From the NCBI RefSeq assembly GCF_034627025.1, contig NZ_CP141048.1:3882001-3946000 (forward strand): DNA of 64,000 bases, in the 5' to 3' direction. The notes beneath the pieces were generated by a model that was not told where the DNA came from, did not search any database, and saw only the letters and a list, made by a program, of their open reading frames with translations. The stretch's first letter is position 1, and every line of letters starts with the position of its first letter. Positions 52,362 to 61,410 of this stretch are shown piece by piece. The stretch comes from Microvirga lotononidis. GTDB taxonomy: Bacteria; Pseudomonadota; Alphaproteobacteria; Rhizobiales; Beijerinckiaceae. A program made the translations under genes and the position numbers.

Positions 52362-53056
52362 TACCAGTTCTCGATCAGCGCGCGGGTTTCTTCGATGGCG
52401 ACGGCCCAGATGGCGTTCATGTCCTCGTCCGAGCGCTGGAAATGGCCGCCGAAATTGCCTTCCTGGAGGATCTCGCGGACGCCTTGCGGACCGAAGGTGC
52501 GCATGCGGTCCAGATCGACCATCGGCTTCTGGTGGGACGGCTGCTCGATGCCCGGCAGTCGGGTCCAGGGGAAGTTCTCCATCCAGGAGGCATGGGAGGC
52601 GACCGGATCGATCTGCTTCACCTTCTCGAAGGTGCGCGGAGCATTCCACCAGTTGTGGAATTTCACGCGGCAATCGGGGTTCTCGCCCATCCATTCGATG
52701 GCGGCAGTCTGCCCAGGCGTGTTGCCGCCGTGGCCGTTGACGAAGAGGATCCGGCGGAAGCCCGTGCGCTTCAAGGATTCGAGAATGTCCGTGATGATGC
52801 GGAGATAGGTGTCGGCTTTCAGGGAAATGGTGCCCGGATAAGCCATGAAATAGGGCGTGATCCCATAAGCCTGCACGGGGAAGACCGGCACGCCCGTCGG
52901 TGCGGCGGCCTCGGAGGCCACGCGCTCGGCCAGGATGCTGTCGACGGATAGGCTCAGATAGGCGTGCTGCTCCGTGCAGCCGAGCGGAACGACGGCGCGA
53001 TCATCCGTCTTCAGGTATTCTTCGACCTGAAGCCAGTTCATCTCACTGATTTTCAT
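52361..53056 (-). CDS. Creatininase-family amidohydrolase
   Basis: 231 residues, creatininase fold with a binuclear metal site: Glu and His in 'VPLGCTEQHAYLSLSVDSIL' with the following Asp, 'GTISLKADTYLRI', His in 'RILFVNGHGGN' and a late Glu. The family includes creatinine amidohydrolase and other enzymes that open cyclic amides or deformylate. The active-site residues are retained; the exact substrate is not creatinine by default. It starts at an ATG whose last bases overlap the GntR gene stop (53053-53056). The first catabolic gene after the regulator. Confidence 0.88.
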   Translation of the reverse strand: MKISEMNWLQVEEYLKTDDRAVVPLGCTEQHAYLSLSVDSILAERVASEAAAPTGVPVFPVQAYGITPYFMAYPGTISLKADTYLRIITDILESLKRTGFRRILFVNGHGGNTPGQTAAIEWMGENPDCRVKFHNWWNAPRTFEKVKQIDPVASHASWMENFPWTRLPGIEQPSHQKPMVDLDRMRTFGPQGVREILQEGNFGGHFQRSDEDMNAIWAVAIEETRALIENW

Positions 53057-54129
53057 GAAGGGTCTTCCTCTTGCGTAACGATGGATGAGCGCAGTCGCTC
53101 CAGCACGGGGAGCAGGGTGGCGCGGATGGCATGGGGATCCGGCACATAGCGGAACTCCATGGCCTGCCGGTTCTTCGGCAGCATCTTCCTGACGGTCGCT
53201 TCGGCGCCGCTGGCATAGATCGCCACGTCGACCTGAGACAGGAAGGCTCCCAGGTCAGGGGCCGTGATCAGGCGCACGTCCACATCGGACACATGCGGCG
53301 CGAAGCGCAGCACCCCGGGCTTCATCAGGGCGGTGAATTCGGGGAAGATCGACACGATGCCGATGCGGGCCATCGGGTCGATCATGGCGAGTTGCGCCCT
53401 GGTCTCTTCCGCCGGAATAAAGCTCAGACCGACAACGGGAATGCCGGTGGGAACGAGGTGCTCGACCTCGCCGCGACGGTGGGCGAGCGTGACGCAGACA
53501 TCGCAGGGCAGGGGAAAGGTCTCGCCCGCATGGAGGGCGTCGACCGTCGTCACCATGATGGTGTCGCCCGCGCCGAGATATTCCTGAATCCTGTTGGCAT
53601 ATTGCCGTGTCGTGTCGACGAAGTTGCCGACCATCACGAGGCGAAGGGCGCGCGACGGCGTCGGGCCCCGCGCGGCGCGGGCATTCACGAGCGACGAGAC
53701 GACGGAGGGTGCGAGCCCGAGTTGCTCGGCTTCGTTGAAGAGAGTTTCGATTCGGTTCTGGATCTTGCGGATCGCAGAGGAACGCAGCCCGTCGCTGCTG
53801 TGCCCGTCACCCACATAGGTGCCGGCCCCCGGCTTCGACTCGATGAGTCCCGCCTCGCGCAATTCGCGATAAACCGTTGCGACGGTCATGTGCGCGATCC
53901 CGGCGCGCTCGGCCAATTCGCGCACCGACGGCAGGCGCTGACCCGTAGGCAACTCGCCGAGTGCGATGCCGAACTCGATCAGGCCGCGCAGCTGAATGCC
54001 GAGAGGCACCGGGAGAGAGCGGTCGAGTGCTGCCGCGAGATTGGCAACGATGCGCTCGTCGGGCGTCTGTTCCGCTTCTTTATAACGGGTGCCTTCATAA
54101 GCGACAGATGTTGGTTCAGGTTTAGGCAC
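53053..54129 (-). CDS. GntR-family regulator with an unusual effector domain
   Basis: 358 residues. The winged helix (about 35-105) has 'GQRLPSVRELAERAGIAHMT' and 'ATVYRELREAGLIESKPGAG' with the wing 'TYV'. The C-terminal 220 residues do not show FCD or UTRA motifs. They alternate hydrophobic strands and helices ('RLVMVGNFVDTTRQYANRIQ' and 'PTGIPVVGLSFIPAEETRAQ') like a periplasmic-binding-protein type fold. GTG start at 54129. It overlaps the creatininase gene (ATGA) and is divergent from the peptide ABC operon, which it presumably controls together with its own operon through the palindrome at 54165. Confidence 0.85.
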   Translation of the reverse strand: MPKPEPTSVAYEGTRYKEAEQTPDERIVANLAAALDRSLPVPLGIQLRGLIEFGIALGELPTGQRLPSVRELAERAGIAHMTVATVYRELREAGLIESKPGAGTYVGDGHSSDGLRSSAIRKIQNRIETLFNEAEQLGLAPSVVSSLVNARAARGPTPSRALRLVMVGNFVDTTRQYANRIQEYLGAGDTIMVTTVDALHAGETFPLPCDVCVTLAHRRGEVEHLVPTGIPVVGLSFIPAEETRAQLAMIDPMARIGIVSIFPEFTALMKPGVLRFAPHVSDVDVRLITAPDLGAFLSQVDVAIYASGAEATVRKMLPKNRQAMEFRYVPDPHAIRATLLPVLERLRSSIVTQEEDPS

Positions 54130-54164
54130 GGCGCTGTTGACTTTTCTTAACCGAGTGACCTACC

Positions 54165-54182
54165 GTTCTAATCGATAAGAAC
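54165..54182. promoter_or_regulatory. Near-perfect 18-bp palindrome, candidate GntR operator
   Basis: GTTCTAATCGATAAGAAC: the arms pair at all positions except one pair (A/A at positions 6 and 13), with ATCGAT in the centre. It lies between the divergent starts at 54129 (minus) and 54226 (plus), 35 and 43 bp from each. A TTGACT at 54137-54142 on the plus strand could be a -35 box. The best candidate site for the adjacent regulator. Confidence 0.6.
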
Positions 54183-54225
54183 ACCTTGGACGAAAAGCCA
54201 GGGTCTTAGCAAGAGGGGAAGTGAA

Positions 54226-55806
54226 GTGAAACAAAACTTCAAACTTGGTGGATCGCTCGTTGCAGCTTTCGTTCTCGGAACGGTGCTCTGCGGATCGGTT
54301 TCCGCGCAGACGCTGACCATGGGATTGCGCGCAGGTCCCGACTCGATCGACCCGCATTGGTCGACGCTCGGCAGCCAGGCGGAAGCCCTGCGCCACATCT
54401 TCGATACGCTCGTGATGTCGGACGAAAACCTGGGGCTGAAGCCCGGTCTCGCCACGTCCTGGAAGCCGATCGACGATACGACCTGGGAATTCAAGATCCG
54501 CGAGGGCGTGAAATTCCATGACGGTTCGGAACTGACCGCCGAGGACGTGAAATTCTCGATCGATCGCATCCCGGTCGTCACCGGCCCCATGAGCATGACC
54601 ATCTACACGAAGCAGGTCGCGGAGACGAAGGTCGCCGACAAGTATACCCTGCACGTCAAGACGAAGTCGCCCGCGCCGACGCTGCCGAACGACTTCATCC
54701 GCCTCTTCGTCGTGTCGAAGAGCGTCGGCATGGAAGCTCGTAACGAGCAGTTCAACTCCGGCAAGGCAGCCATCGGCACTGGCCCGTACAAGTTCGTCTC
54801 CTGGGAGCCGAAGGGCGATCTCGTCCTCGAGCGCAATGACAATTACTGGGGCGGCAAGCAGCCGTGGCAGAAGGTGGTCCGCAAGGAGATTCCGAGCGAC
54901 CCGGCCCGCATGGCAGCCCTGAAATCCGGTCAGGTCGATCTCGTCAACTACGTGCCGGCCACCGACTACGCAGCGATGCAGAAGGACAAGTCGGTCGACA
55001 CGTTCGTGGCCGACTCGGTGTACTTCCTGAACATCACGCCGAACGTGAAGGAGACCCTCCCGAAGAAGGCGAAGGTCGACGGCAAGGAAATCGACGCGAA
55101 CCCGCTGCGCGATCCCAAGGTGCGTGAAGCGCTGGATCTCGCCATCGACCGCAAGACGCTCGTTCGCGTCGTGCTCGAAGGCCTGGGACGCCCGGCCAAC
55201 CAGCTGATGCCGTCCAACTTCTTCGGTGGCAACAAGAACCTGCCCGAGAAGCCCTATGATCTGGCCAAGGCGAAGCAGCTGCTCGCCGATGCCGGCTACC
55301 CGAAGGGCTTCGAGATCGACTTCCACTGCACCAACAATCGCCTGCCGGGCGACGGTGCGGTGTGTGAGGCGCTCTCCCAGATGTGGGCCCGCGCCGGCCT
55401 GAAGGTGAACGCCAACGCGCTCAACGGCACGGTGTTCTTCCCGGCTCAGCAGAAGGGCGAGTTCTCGCTCTGGATGAGCGGCTGGGGCACGCTGACGGGC
55501 GAGGCGAGCTATACCTATGGTTCGCTCGTGCACACGGCGGATCCGTCGATTGGCCTCGGCGCTTTCAACAAGCAGGGTTATTCCAATCCCGAAGTGGACA
55601 AGCTGCTTCAGGAAGGGGCCCGCACCATGGACGATCCGAAGCGCCGCGCTCTCTTCGAGAAGGTGACGGAGGTCTCCATGAACGATCGTGCGCTGATCCC
55701 GACCGTTCAGATCCAGACGGTCTGGGCCGCCAAGAAGGGCATGCTTACGATCCCGGCTCGCGTTGACCAGGAGACCCTGGCCTACGAGATCAAGCCGAAG
55801 AGCTGA
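54226..55806 (+). CDS. Dipeptide/oligopeptide ABC transporter substrate-binding protein
   Basis: 526 residues, SBP_bac_5 (family 5). Sec signal peptide about 1-27 ('GGSLVAAFVLGTVLCGSVSA', cleavage near SAQ). Mature protein starts with 'TLTMGLRAGPDSIDPHWSTL', typical of DppA/OppA types, with 'LETSW..DDTTWEFKIREGVKFHDG' type blocks ('DDTTWEFKIREGVKFHDGSE'). It binds peptides or similar ligands in the periplasm and delivers them to the permease. GTG start follows AAGAGGGGAA. It is the first gene of the plus-strand operon, followed by a strong hairpin that likely keeps it in excess over the permeases. Confidence 0.92.
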   Translation: MKQNFKLGGSLVAAFVLGTVLCGSVSAQTLTMGLRAGPDSIDPHWSTLGSQAEALRHIFDTLVMSDENLGLKPGLATSWKPIDDTTWEFKIREGVKFHDGSELTAEDVKFSIDRIPVVTGPMSMTIYTKQVAETKVADKYTLHVKTKSPAPTLPNDFIRLFVVSKSVGMEARNEQFNSGKAAIGTGPYKFVSWEPKGDLVLERNDNYWGGKQPWQKVVRKEIPSDPARMAALKSGQVDLVNYVPATDYAAMQKDKSVDTFVADSVYFLNITPNVKETLPKKAKVDGKEIDANPLRDPKVREALDLAIDRKTLVRVVLEGLGRPANQLMPSNFFGGNKNLPEKPYDLAKAKQLLADAGYPKGFEIDFHCTNNRLPGDGAVCEALSQMWARAGLKVNANALNGTVFFPAQQKGEFSLWMSGWGTLTGEASYTYGSLVHTADPSIGLGAFNKQGYSNPEVDKLLQEGARTMDDPKRRALFEKVTEVSMNDRALIPTVQIQTVWAAKKGMLTIPARVDQETLAYEIKPKS

Positions 55807-55853
55807 TCCTGTCGATGACTGGCCGGGGCGTTTGAGTCCGGCCCGTTTCTCTC

Positions 55854-55883
55854 CCGGAGGGAAGTTCCTTTCCCTCCGGTTTT
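55854..55883 (+). terminator. Intrinsic terminator/attenuator after the binding-protein gene
   Basis: CCGGAGGGAA-GTTCCT-TTCCCTCCGG is a perfect 10-bp stem with a 6-base loop, followed at once by TTTT. It sits between the binding-protein stop (55806) and the first permease start (55960). This position would allow high binding-protein expression with partial read-through into the permease and ATPase genes. Confidence 0.75.
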
Positions 55884-55959
55884 CGGATTGATGGATGTCC
55901 GGGAGTATGGGCCGCTTCGCCCCAGCACCCTGGCCTTTCGACACCATGCACGAGACAGC

Positions 55960-56934
55960 ATGATTGGTTTTCTTATTCAGCGCGTTTTGCAGGCGCTCAT
56001 GGTCGTCATCGCGATGTCGATCATCGTGTTCCTTGGCGTCTACGCCATCGGCAATCCGATCGACGTGATGATCGATCCGGCGTCCGATCAGGCGTTGCGC
56101 GAGGCATTGATCCACCGCTACGGCCTCGATCGCCCTCTTTACGAGCAGTACTTCGTGTTCATGAACAACATGCTGCACGGCGACCTGGGCGAGTCCTTTA
56201 TCTATCGCCTGCCGGTGCTGAACCTGATCTGGTCGCGCTTTCCGGCGACCCTGGAGCTCGCGCTGACCGCCATGCTGATCGCCACGGGCCTCGGCATTCC
56301 GCTCGGCCTCTGGGCCGGCTACAAGCCTGAATCGTTTTCGGCCAAGGCGATCATGGCCTTCTCCGTTCTCGGTTTCAGCGTGCCGAGCTTCTGGGTCGGG
56401 CTGCTCCTCATCATGGCTTTCGCGGTCGAACTCGGCTGGCTGCCGTCGGGCGGGCGCGGTCCGACCACCCAGGTGCTCGGCATGAACCTGTCGATCACAT
56501 CGCTCGAGGGCTGGAGCTACATCATCCTGCCTGCTTTCAATCTCGCCCTGTTCAAGCTCGGCCTGCTGATCCGCCTGACACGCGCGGGCACGGCGGAGGT
56601 CATGAGCTCGGATTACGTGCGCTTCGCCCGTGCCCAGGGGCTCTCCGAGGGCAAGGTCGTCGGCCTTCATGTTCTCAAGAACATCTCGATTCCCATCGTG
56701 ACCGTTTTCGGCCTGGAGCTGGGTTCGACGCTCGCCTTTGCAGTCGTGACGGAGACGGTGTTCAACTGGCCCGGCATGGGCAAGCTCATCATCGACTCCA
56801 TCACCGTCCTAGACCGTCCCGTGATGGTCGCCTACCTCATTCTCGTGGTCTTCCTCTTCGTTATGATCAATCTCATTGTCGATCTGGTCTATGGCCAGCT
56901 TGATCCGCGCATTCGCGTGAAGGCGGCCTCATGA
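55960..56934 (+). CDS. Dipeptide ABC transporter permease (DppB type)
   Basis: 324 residues and six membrane helices. Starts 'MIGFLIQRVLQALMVVIAMS' and contains the BPD_transp_1 cytoplasmic loop 'EVMSSDYVRFARAQGLSEGK' (EAA motif) that docks the ATPases. 'VTETVFNWPGMGKLIIDSIT' is a DppB landmark. The frame opens at 55888, but the ATG at 55960 begins the first helix and fits family length. ATGA overlap with the second permease gene. Confidence 0.92.
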   Translation: MIGFLIQRVLQALMVVIAMSIIVFLGVYAIGNPIDVMIDPASDQALREALIHRYGLDRPLYEQYFVFMNNMLHGDLGESFIYRLPVLNLIWSRFPATLELALTAMLIATGLGIPLGLWAGYKPESFSAKAIMAFSVLGFSVPSFWVGLLLIMAFAVELGWLPSGGRGPTTQVLGMNLSITSLEGWSYIILPAFNLALFKLGLLIRLTRAGTAEVMSSDYVRFARAQGLSEGKVVGLHVLKNISIPIVTVFGLELGSTLAFAVVTETVFNWPGMGKLIIDSITVLDRPVMVAYLILVVFLFVMINLIVDLVYGQLDPRIRVKAAS

Positions 56935-57842
56935 GCAGTTCTCCCGCTCTCCCCTTGCCGGCCGAGACCGGCTGGAGTCGGCTCTCCAATTTCTGGGCCG
57001 ATTATCGCCAGAGCCCGGTCGCGGTGGCTGCGCTCGTCGTCGTCGCGGCCGTGGTGCTCATGGCGGCCTTCGCGCCGTTCGTCGCTCCGCAGGACCCCTA
57101 TAACCAGGAAGCGCTCGACCTGTTCGATGCCCGCCTCGAGCCCGGCGAGATCGGCTCCGGCGGCTATGTTCACTGGCTCGGCACGGATGCAGCCGGTCGC
57201 GACCTATTCTCGGCCATCCTCTACGGCTTGCGTACGAGCCTGATCGTCGGCGTCATGGCAGGCAGCCTGGCGCTCGTGCTCGGCACGACGGTCGGCCTTA
57301 TCGCGGCCTATTACGGCGGCCGGATCGAGGCACTCATCATGCGCATCATCGACCTGCAGCTCTCCCTGCCGGCGATCCTGCTTGCGCTCGTCCTCGTGGC
57401 GATGCTGGGGCAGGGGCTGATGCAGCTCGTCGCCGCTCTCGTGGCGGCGCAATATGCCTACTTCGCCCGCACGACCCATGGCGCGGCCAGTGCGGAGCGG
57501 CGCAAGGACTACATCGAAGCGGCGCTCTCGACGCCTCTGCCTGCGCGCCACGTGCTGTTCAAGCATCTGCTCCCCAACGCGCTGCCACCCCTGATCGTGG
57601 TGGCGACGGTTCAGGTGGCAAACTCCATCGCCCTGGAAGCGACGCTGTCGTTCCTGGGACTCGGCCTTCCCATCACGCAGCCTTCGCTGGGGTCGCTCAT
57701 TTCCAACGGCTTCCAGTTCCTGCTGTCCGGCCGCTACTGGATCTCGATCTATCCCGGCATCGCCCTGATGCTGACGGTTGTCGCCATCAATTTGGTGGGC
57801 GATCAGGTCCGCAACGTTCTGAACCCGAGGCGCAGCCGATGA
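56931..57842 (+). CDS. Dipeptide ABC transporter permease (DppC type)
   Basis: 303 residues, six helices. An N-terminal cytosolic segment ('WSRLSNFWADYRQSPVAVAA') precedes helix 1; the periplasmic loop has 'HWLGTDAAGRDLFSAILYGL', the DppC signature. The EAA loop ('GAASAERRKDYIEAALSTPL') contacts the ATPase. Starts at an ATGA overlap with the DppB-type gene and ends overlapping the first ATPase gene, so the operon is translationally coupled. Confidence 0.92.
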   Translation: MSSSPALPLPAETGWSRLSNFWADYRQSPVAVAALVVVAAVVLMAAFAPFVAPQDPYNQEALDLFDARLEPGEIGSGGYVHWLGTDAAGRDLFSAILYGLRTSLIVGVMAGSLALVLGTTVGLIAAYYGGRIEALIMRIIDLQLSLPAILLALVLVAMLGQGLMQLVAALVAAQYAYFARTTHGAASAERRKDYIEAALSTPLPARHVLFKHLLPNALPPLIVVATVQVANSIALEATLSFLGLGLPITQPSLGSLISNGFQFLLSGRYWISIYPGIALMLTVVAINLVGDQVRNVLNPRRSR

Positions 57843-58858
57843 GCGAAGCGGTTCTTCGTGTCAAAGACCTTCAGACGCAGTTCCAGACCAGGGCCGGCGT
57901 TCTGAAGGCCGTCGACGGCGTCAGCTTCGAGGTCGGCCGCGGCCGCATTCTGGGTCTGGTCGGCGAATCCGGTTCCGGCAAGAGCGTGACGGGCTATTCC
58001 ATCCTCGGCCTGATCGAGCCGCCCGGCAGGATCGCCGGCGGCGAGGTTCTCCTGAACGGCAAGGACCTGACCGGCCTGAAGGGCGAAGCCATGCGGAAGG
58101 TCCGCGGCGCCCAGATCGCCATGGTCTTCCAGGATCCGATGATGACCCTCAATCCGGTCCTCAAGATCGGAACGCAGATGATCGCGGCCGTCCGGGCGCA
58201 CGACAAGGTCTCGCGCAAGGTGGCCCGTGCGAGGGCGCGCGACGCGCTCGCCAAGGTGGGTATCCCCAGCCCCGAGGAGCGGCTCGACGCCTATCCGCAT
58301 CAGCTCTCCGGCGGCATGCGCCAACGCGTGGCCATCGCCATCGCTCTCCTGCACAGCCCGGCCGTCATCATCGCGGACGAGCCGACGACGGCGCTCGACG
58401 TCTCCATCCAGGGCCAGATCCTGGCCGAGGTGCGACGCCTTGCGGACGACACCGGCACGGCATTCGTGTGGGTGACGCACGACCTCGCCGTCGTGTCGAG
58501 CCTCGCCGACGATATCTGCGTCATGTATGCGGGCAGGGTCGTGGAAAGCGGCCCGGCCGCCGATGTGATCGCATCGCCGCGCCATCCCTACACCGCAGGC
58601 CTCCTCGCCTCCGTTCCGGCTGAGCACGAGCCCGGGGCGAAGCTTCCGCAGGTGCCCGGATCGACGCCGTCCCTGGCCAACCTCCCACCGGGCTGCGCCT
58701 TCGCGCCCCGCTGCGCCAAGGCGGGACCCGCCTGCACCACGACGCCGCCCGTCCAGACCTTCGAGGACGGACGCACCGCCCTATGCCATTATCCGATCGA
58801 GCCCGTTTCATGCCAGCCGCTCTCCTTGACATCGACCACGTATCGAAGCGCTTCGTAA
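57839..58858 (+). CDS. Peptide ABC transporter ATP-binding protein (DppD type)
   Basis: 339 residues, one nucleotide-binding domain: Walker A '[11 protein letters not shown]', Q-loop '[12 protein letters not shown]', ABC signature '[15 protein letters not shown]', Walker B '[13 protein letters not shown]' and switch His in 'WVTHDLAVV'. The C-terminal oligopeptide-transporter extension contains the Cys cluster 'CAFAPRC..GPAC' expected in DppD-type proteins. Starts at an ATGA overlap and overlaps the DppF-type gene by 49 bp. Powers import together with that protein. Confidence 0.94.
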   Translation: MSEAVLRVKDLQTQFQTRAGVLKAVDGVSFEVGRGRILGLVGESGSGKSVTGYSILGLIEPPGRIAGGEVLLNGKDLTGLKGEAMRKVRGAQIAMVFQDPMMTLNPVLKIGTQMIAAVRAHDKVSRKVARARARDALAKVGIPSPEERLDAYPHQLSGGMRQRVAIAIALLHSPAVIIADEPTTALDVSIQGQILAEVRRLADDTGTAFVWVTHDLAVVSSLADDICVMYAGRVVESGPAADVIASPRHPYTAGLLASVPAEHEPGAKLPQVPGSTPSLANLPPGCAFAPRCAKAGPACTTTPPVQTFEDGRTALCHYPIEPVSCQPLSLTSTTYRSAS

Positions 58859-59814
58859 AGCAGCCCAATCTCGGCGAGCGTATCGCCGGATTGCTGGGTG
58901 CCGGGCCCAAGGCCGAGACCGTGCGCGCTGTGACCGATGTCAGCCTGTCGGTCGCCAAGGGCGAGGTCGTAGGCCTCGTAGGCGAATCCGGCTGCGGGAA
59001 GTCGACGCTCGGGCGCATGATCGCCGGCATCTACACGCCGAGCGACGGCAAGATCCTGTTCGACAAGGTCCCCGTGGCCAAGTCGCAGGGACGGCGGACG
59101 CAGAAGCTGACGACCCGCGTGCAGATGATCCACCAGGATCCCTTCGCCAGCCTCAATCCGCGCATCCGCATCGGCGACACGGTGGCCGAGGGACCGGTGG
59201 CTCACAACATCGTCAAGGGGCGCGACGCGGATTCCTACGTCGCGGATCTGCTCGGGCGCGTCGGGCTCGATCCGAGCTACCGCAGGCGCTTTCCCCATCA
59301 GTTCTCCGGCGGGCAGCGCCAGCGCATCGCCATCGCCCGGGCGCTCGCCATGAAGCCGGACCTGTTGGTGCTCGACGAGCCGGTGGCCTCCCTCGACGTG
59401 TCGATCCAGGCGCAGGTCCTCAACCTGTTCATGGATCTGCGCCAGGATCTCGATCTTACCGGCATCTTCATCAGCCACGATTTGGGCGTGGTGCGGCACG
59501 TCTCCGACCGGGTCGCGATCATGTATCTCGGCCGCATCGTCGAGCTGGCGCCCACCTCCGAGCTCTATGAGGCTCCGAACCATCCGTATACGCGCGCCCT
59601 TTTCGAGAGCGTTCCGCGCATCGGCGTGGGCAAGAAGAGCTTCCGCCCGATCGCTGGCGAGATTCCTTCACCGCTTCATCCTCCGAGCGGATGCCACTTC
59701 CATCCGCGCTGCCCCTTCGCCGGACCGCGCTGCAAGCGGGAAACGCCTCCGCTCACCGGCATAGCGCCCGGCCGCTTCTCCGCCTGCCATCTCAACACGG
59801 GCGGCACGGATTGA
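58810..59814 (+). CDS. Peptide ABC transporter ATP-binding protein (DppF type)
   Basis: 334 residues. Walker A '[12 protein letters not shown]', Q-loop '[13 protein letters not shown]', signature '[15 protein letters not shown]', Walker B '[13 protein letters not shown]', switch 'FISHDLGVV', and the C-terminal '[14 protein letters not shown]' cluster. The ATG at 58810 lies inside the end of the DppD-type gene (49-bp overlap); an in-frame start 27 bp upstream is possible. Forms the heterodimeric motor with the DppD-type protein. Confidence 0.94.
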   Translation: MPAALLDIDHVSKRFVKQPNLGERIAGLLGAGPKAETVRAVTDVSLSVAKGEVVGLVGESGCGKSTLGRMIAGIYTPSDGKILFDKVPVAKSQGRRTQKLTTRVQMIHQDPFASLNPRIRIGDTVAEGPVAHNIVKGRDADSYVADLLGRVGLDPSYRRRFPHQFSGGQRQRIAIARALAMKPDLLVLDEPVASLDVSIQAQVLNLFMDLRQDLDLTGIFISHDLGVVRHVSDRVAIMYLGRIVELAPTSELYEAPNHPYTRALFESVPRIGVGKKSFRPIAGEIPSPLHPPSGCHFHPRCPFAGPRCKRETPPLTGIAPGRFSACHLNTGGTD

Positions 59815-59822
59815 TCGGAACG

Positions 59823-61355
59823 ATGAACACCATGACCCATAAAGCCTCTCTCGTGGCGCTCCAGGAGCGCATCGCCGCCGTCAACGACGTGCTCAACGCA
59901 ACCTCCGTCCTGACCTGGGATTCCCGCACCATGATGCCTGCGGGTGGAGCGGAAACGCGCGGTCATCAAATCGCAACGCTGACCCGGCTCGCACGCGACC
60001 TGCTGCTCGCACCGGAGACCGAGAAGGCGCTCGAGGCGGCGGAGCGGGCGGTCGAGGGGCTCGGTGAGGATTCGGCCGAGCGGCGCATGGTGCGGCAGAC
60101 GCGGCATGCGGTGGACCACCACAAGCGGGTGCCCGCATCCCTGATCCAGGAGCGCGCGGCGCTTCGCACCGTCGCTCAGGCAGCCTGGATCGAAGGGCGT
60201 TCGAAGAGCGATTTCTCGATCTTCTCGCCCCACCTCGCCAAGACGGTCGAATTGTCCCGTGCCTATGCCGATTGCATCGGCTGGAGCGAGCATCCCTATG
60301 ACGCCATGGTGTCGATCTACGAGCCGGGCGAGACGGCCGCGAGCCTCAAATCCCTGTTCGGCGAACTGCGCGCCCGGCTCCTTCCGATTCTCGATGTCGC
60401 GCGGTCGCGGCCTCAGCCCCGTTCCGACTTCCTGTTCCGCGACTATCCGGAAGAAGGGCAGCGTGCTTTCGGCCTGAGCCTCGCCGAAAAGCTCGGATAC
60501 GACTTCAAGCGCGGGCGCCTGGACACGACGGTGCATCCGTTCGAGGTGTCGTTCACCCGCAACGATGTGCGCATCACCACCCGCTACAACCGGAACTACC
60601 TTCCTGCCTCCATGTTCGGCACCGCCCACGAGGTCGGACACGGGCTCTACGAGCAGGGCGTCGACCCGGCCTATACCCGCACCACGCTGGCAACCGATCT
60701 CGTGGGACTCTATGCGGTCGGCGGAACCAGCTTCGGCGCCCATGAATCCCAGTCGCGCCTGTGGGAGAATCATATCGTGCGCAGCCGCACCTTCTGGCAG
60801 CTGCATTTTCCGGAGCTGCAGAGGCACTTCCCGGATCAGCTCGGCGATGTAAGCGCGGGAGAGTTCTACCGCGCGGTGACACGCGTCGAGCCGGGATTCA
60901 TCCGGGTCGAGGCGGACGAGCTCACCTATGACTTCCACATCATGCTGCGGGCGGACATCGAATGCGCCCTCATGGACGGCTCGCTGCCCGTCGCCGACCT
61001 GCCGGATGCCTGGAACGCGGCGATCAAGCGCGATCTCGATCTTGTGGTGCCGAACGACGCCAAGGGTGTCCTGCAGGATGTGCATTGGTCGACCGGCTAT
61101 ATCGGCTCCTTCCCGACCTATACCGTCGGCAACGTCATGGGCGCCCAGATGATGGACAGCCTGCGCCGGCAGAAGCCGTCCCTCGATGCAGCCATCCAGG
61201 CCGGCGAGTATTCGGCCCTGGCGGAAGAGCTGCGCACCCGGATCTGGCAGCACGGACGCCGGTTCCAACGCGACGAACTGCTGCGGCGCGAAACGGGCCG
61301 AGGCCTCGATCCGGCACCTTACCTTGCCTATCTGTGGGACAAGTACGCGGCTTAA
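59823..61355 (+). CDS. M32 family metallocarboxypeptidase
   Basis: 510 residues, carboxypeptidase Taq family. Metal motif HExxH at residues 269-273 ('HEVGH'), the family block 'HESQSRLWENHIVRS' that supplies the third ligand (Glu), and 'DELTYDFHIMLR'. It removes C-terminal amino acids from peptides in the cytosol and works best on short peptides. ATG at 59823 follows GGAACG, 8 bp after the DppF-type stop, so it is part of the import operon and would process the imported peptides. Ends before a convergent hairpin terminator. Confidence 0.92.
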   Translation: MNTMTHKASLVALQERIAAVNDVLNATSVLTWDSRTMMPAGGAETRGHQIATLTRLARDLLLAPETEKALEAAERAVEGLGEDSAERRMVRQTRHAVDHHKRVPASLIQERAALRTVAQAAWIEGRSKSDFSIFSPHLAKTVELSRAYADCIGWSEHPYDAMVSIYEPGETAASLKSLFGELRARLLPILDVARSRPQPRSDFLFRDYPEEGQRAFGLSLAEKLGYDFKRGRLDTTVHPFEVSFTRNDVRITTRYNRNYLPASMFGTAHEVGHGLYEQGVDPAYTRTTLATDLVGLYAVGGTSFGAHESQSRLWENHIVRSRTFWQLHFPELQRHFPDQLGDVSAGEFYRAVTRVEPGFIRVEADELTYDFHIMLRADIECALMDGSLPVADLPDAWNAAIKRDLDLVVPNDAKGVLQDVHWSTGYIGSFPTYTVGNVMGAQMMDSLRRQKPSLDAAIQAGEYSALAEELRTRIWQHGRRFQRDELLRRETGRGLDPAPYLAYLWDKYAA

Positions 61356-61378
61356 GGTTTGTCCAGGTCCCTCGGACC

Positions 61379-61408
61379 ATGCCGCAGCGAGCGTATTCGC
61401 TGCGGCAT
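61379..61408. terminator. Bidirectional hairpin between convergent operons
   Basis: ATGCCGCAGCGA-GCGTAT-TCGCTGCGGCAT is a perfect 12-bp stem with a six-base loop, between the M32 gene stop (61355) and the siderophore-interacting protein stop at 61411. There is only a short T-run ('TTGT'), but the stem is long and GC-rich. It probably terminates both operons. Confidence 0.65.
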
Positions 61409-61410
61409 TG

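Noticed and set aside
54160..56670. 836-codon minus-strand frame opposite the binding protein and first permease
   Set aside because: Antisense of genes with clear family motifs; no start signal; composition typical of an antisense artefact.
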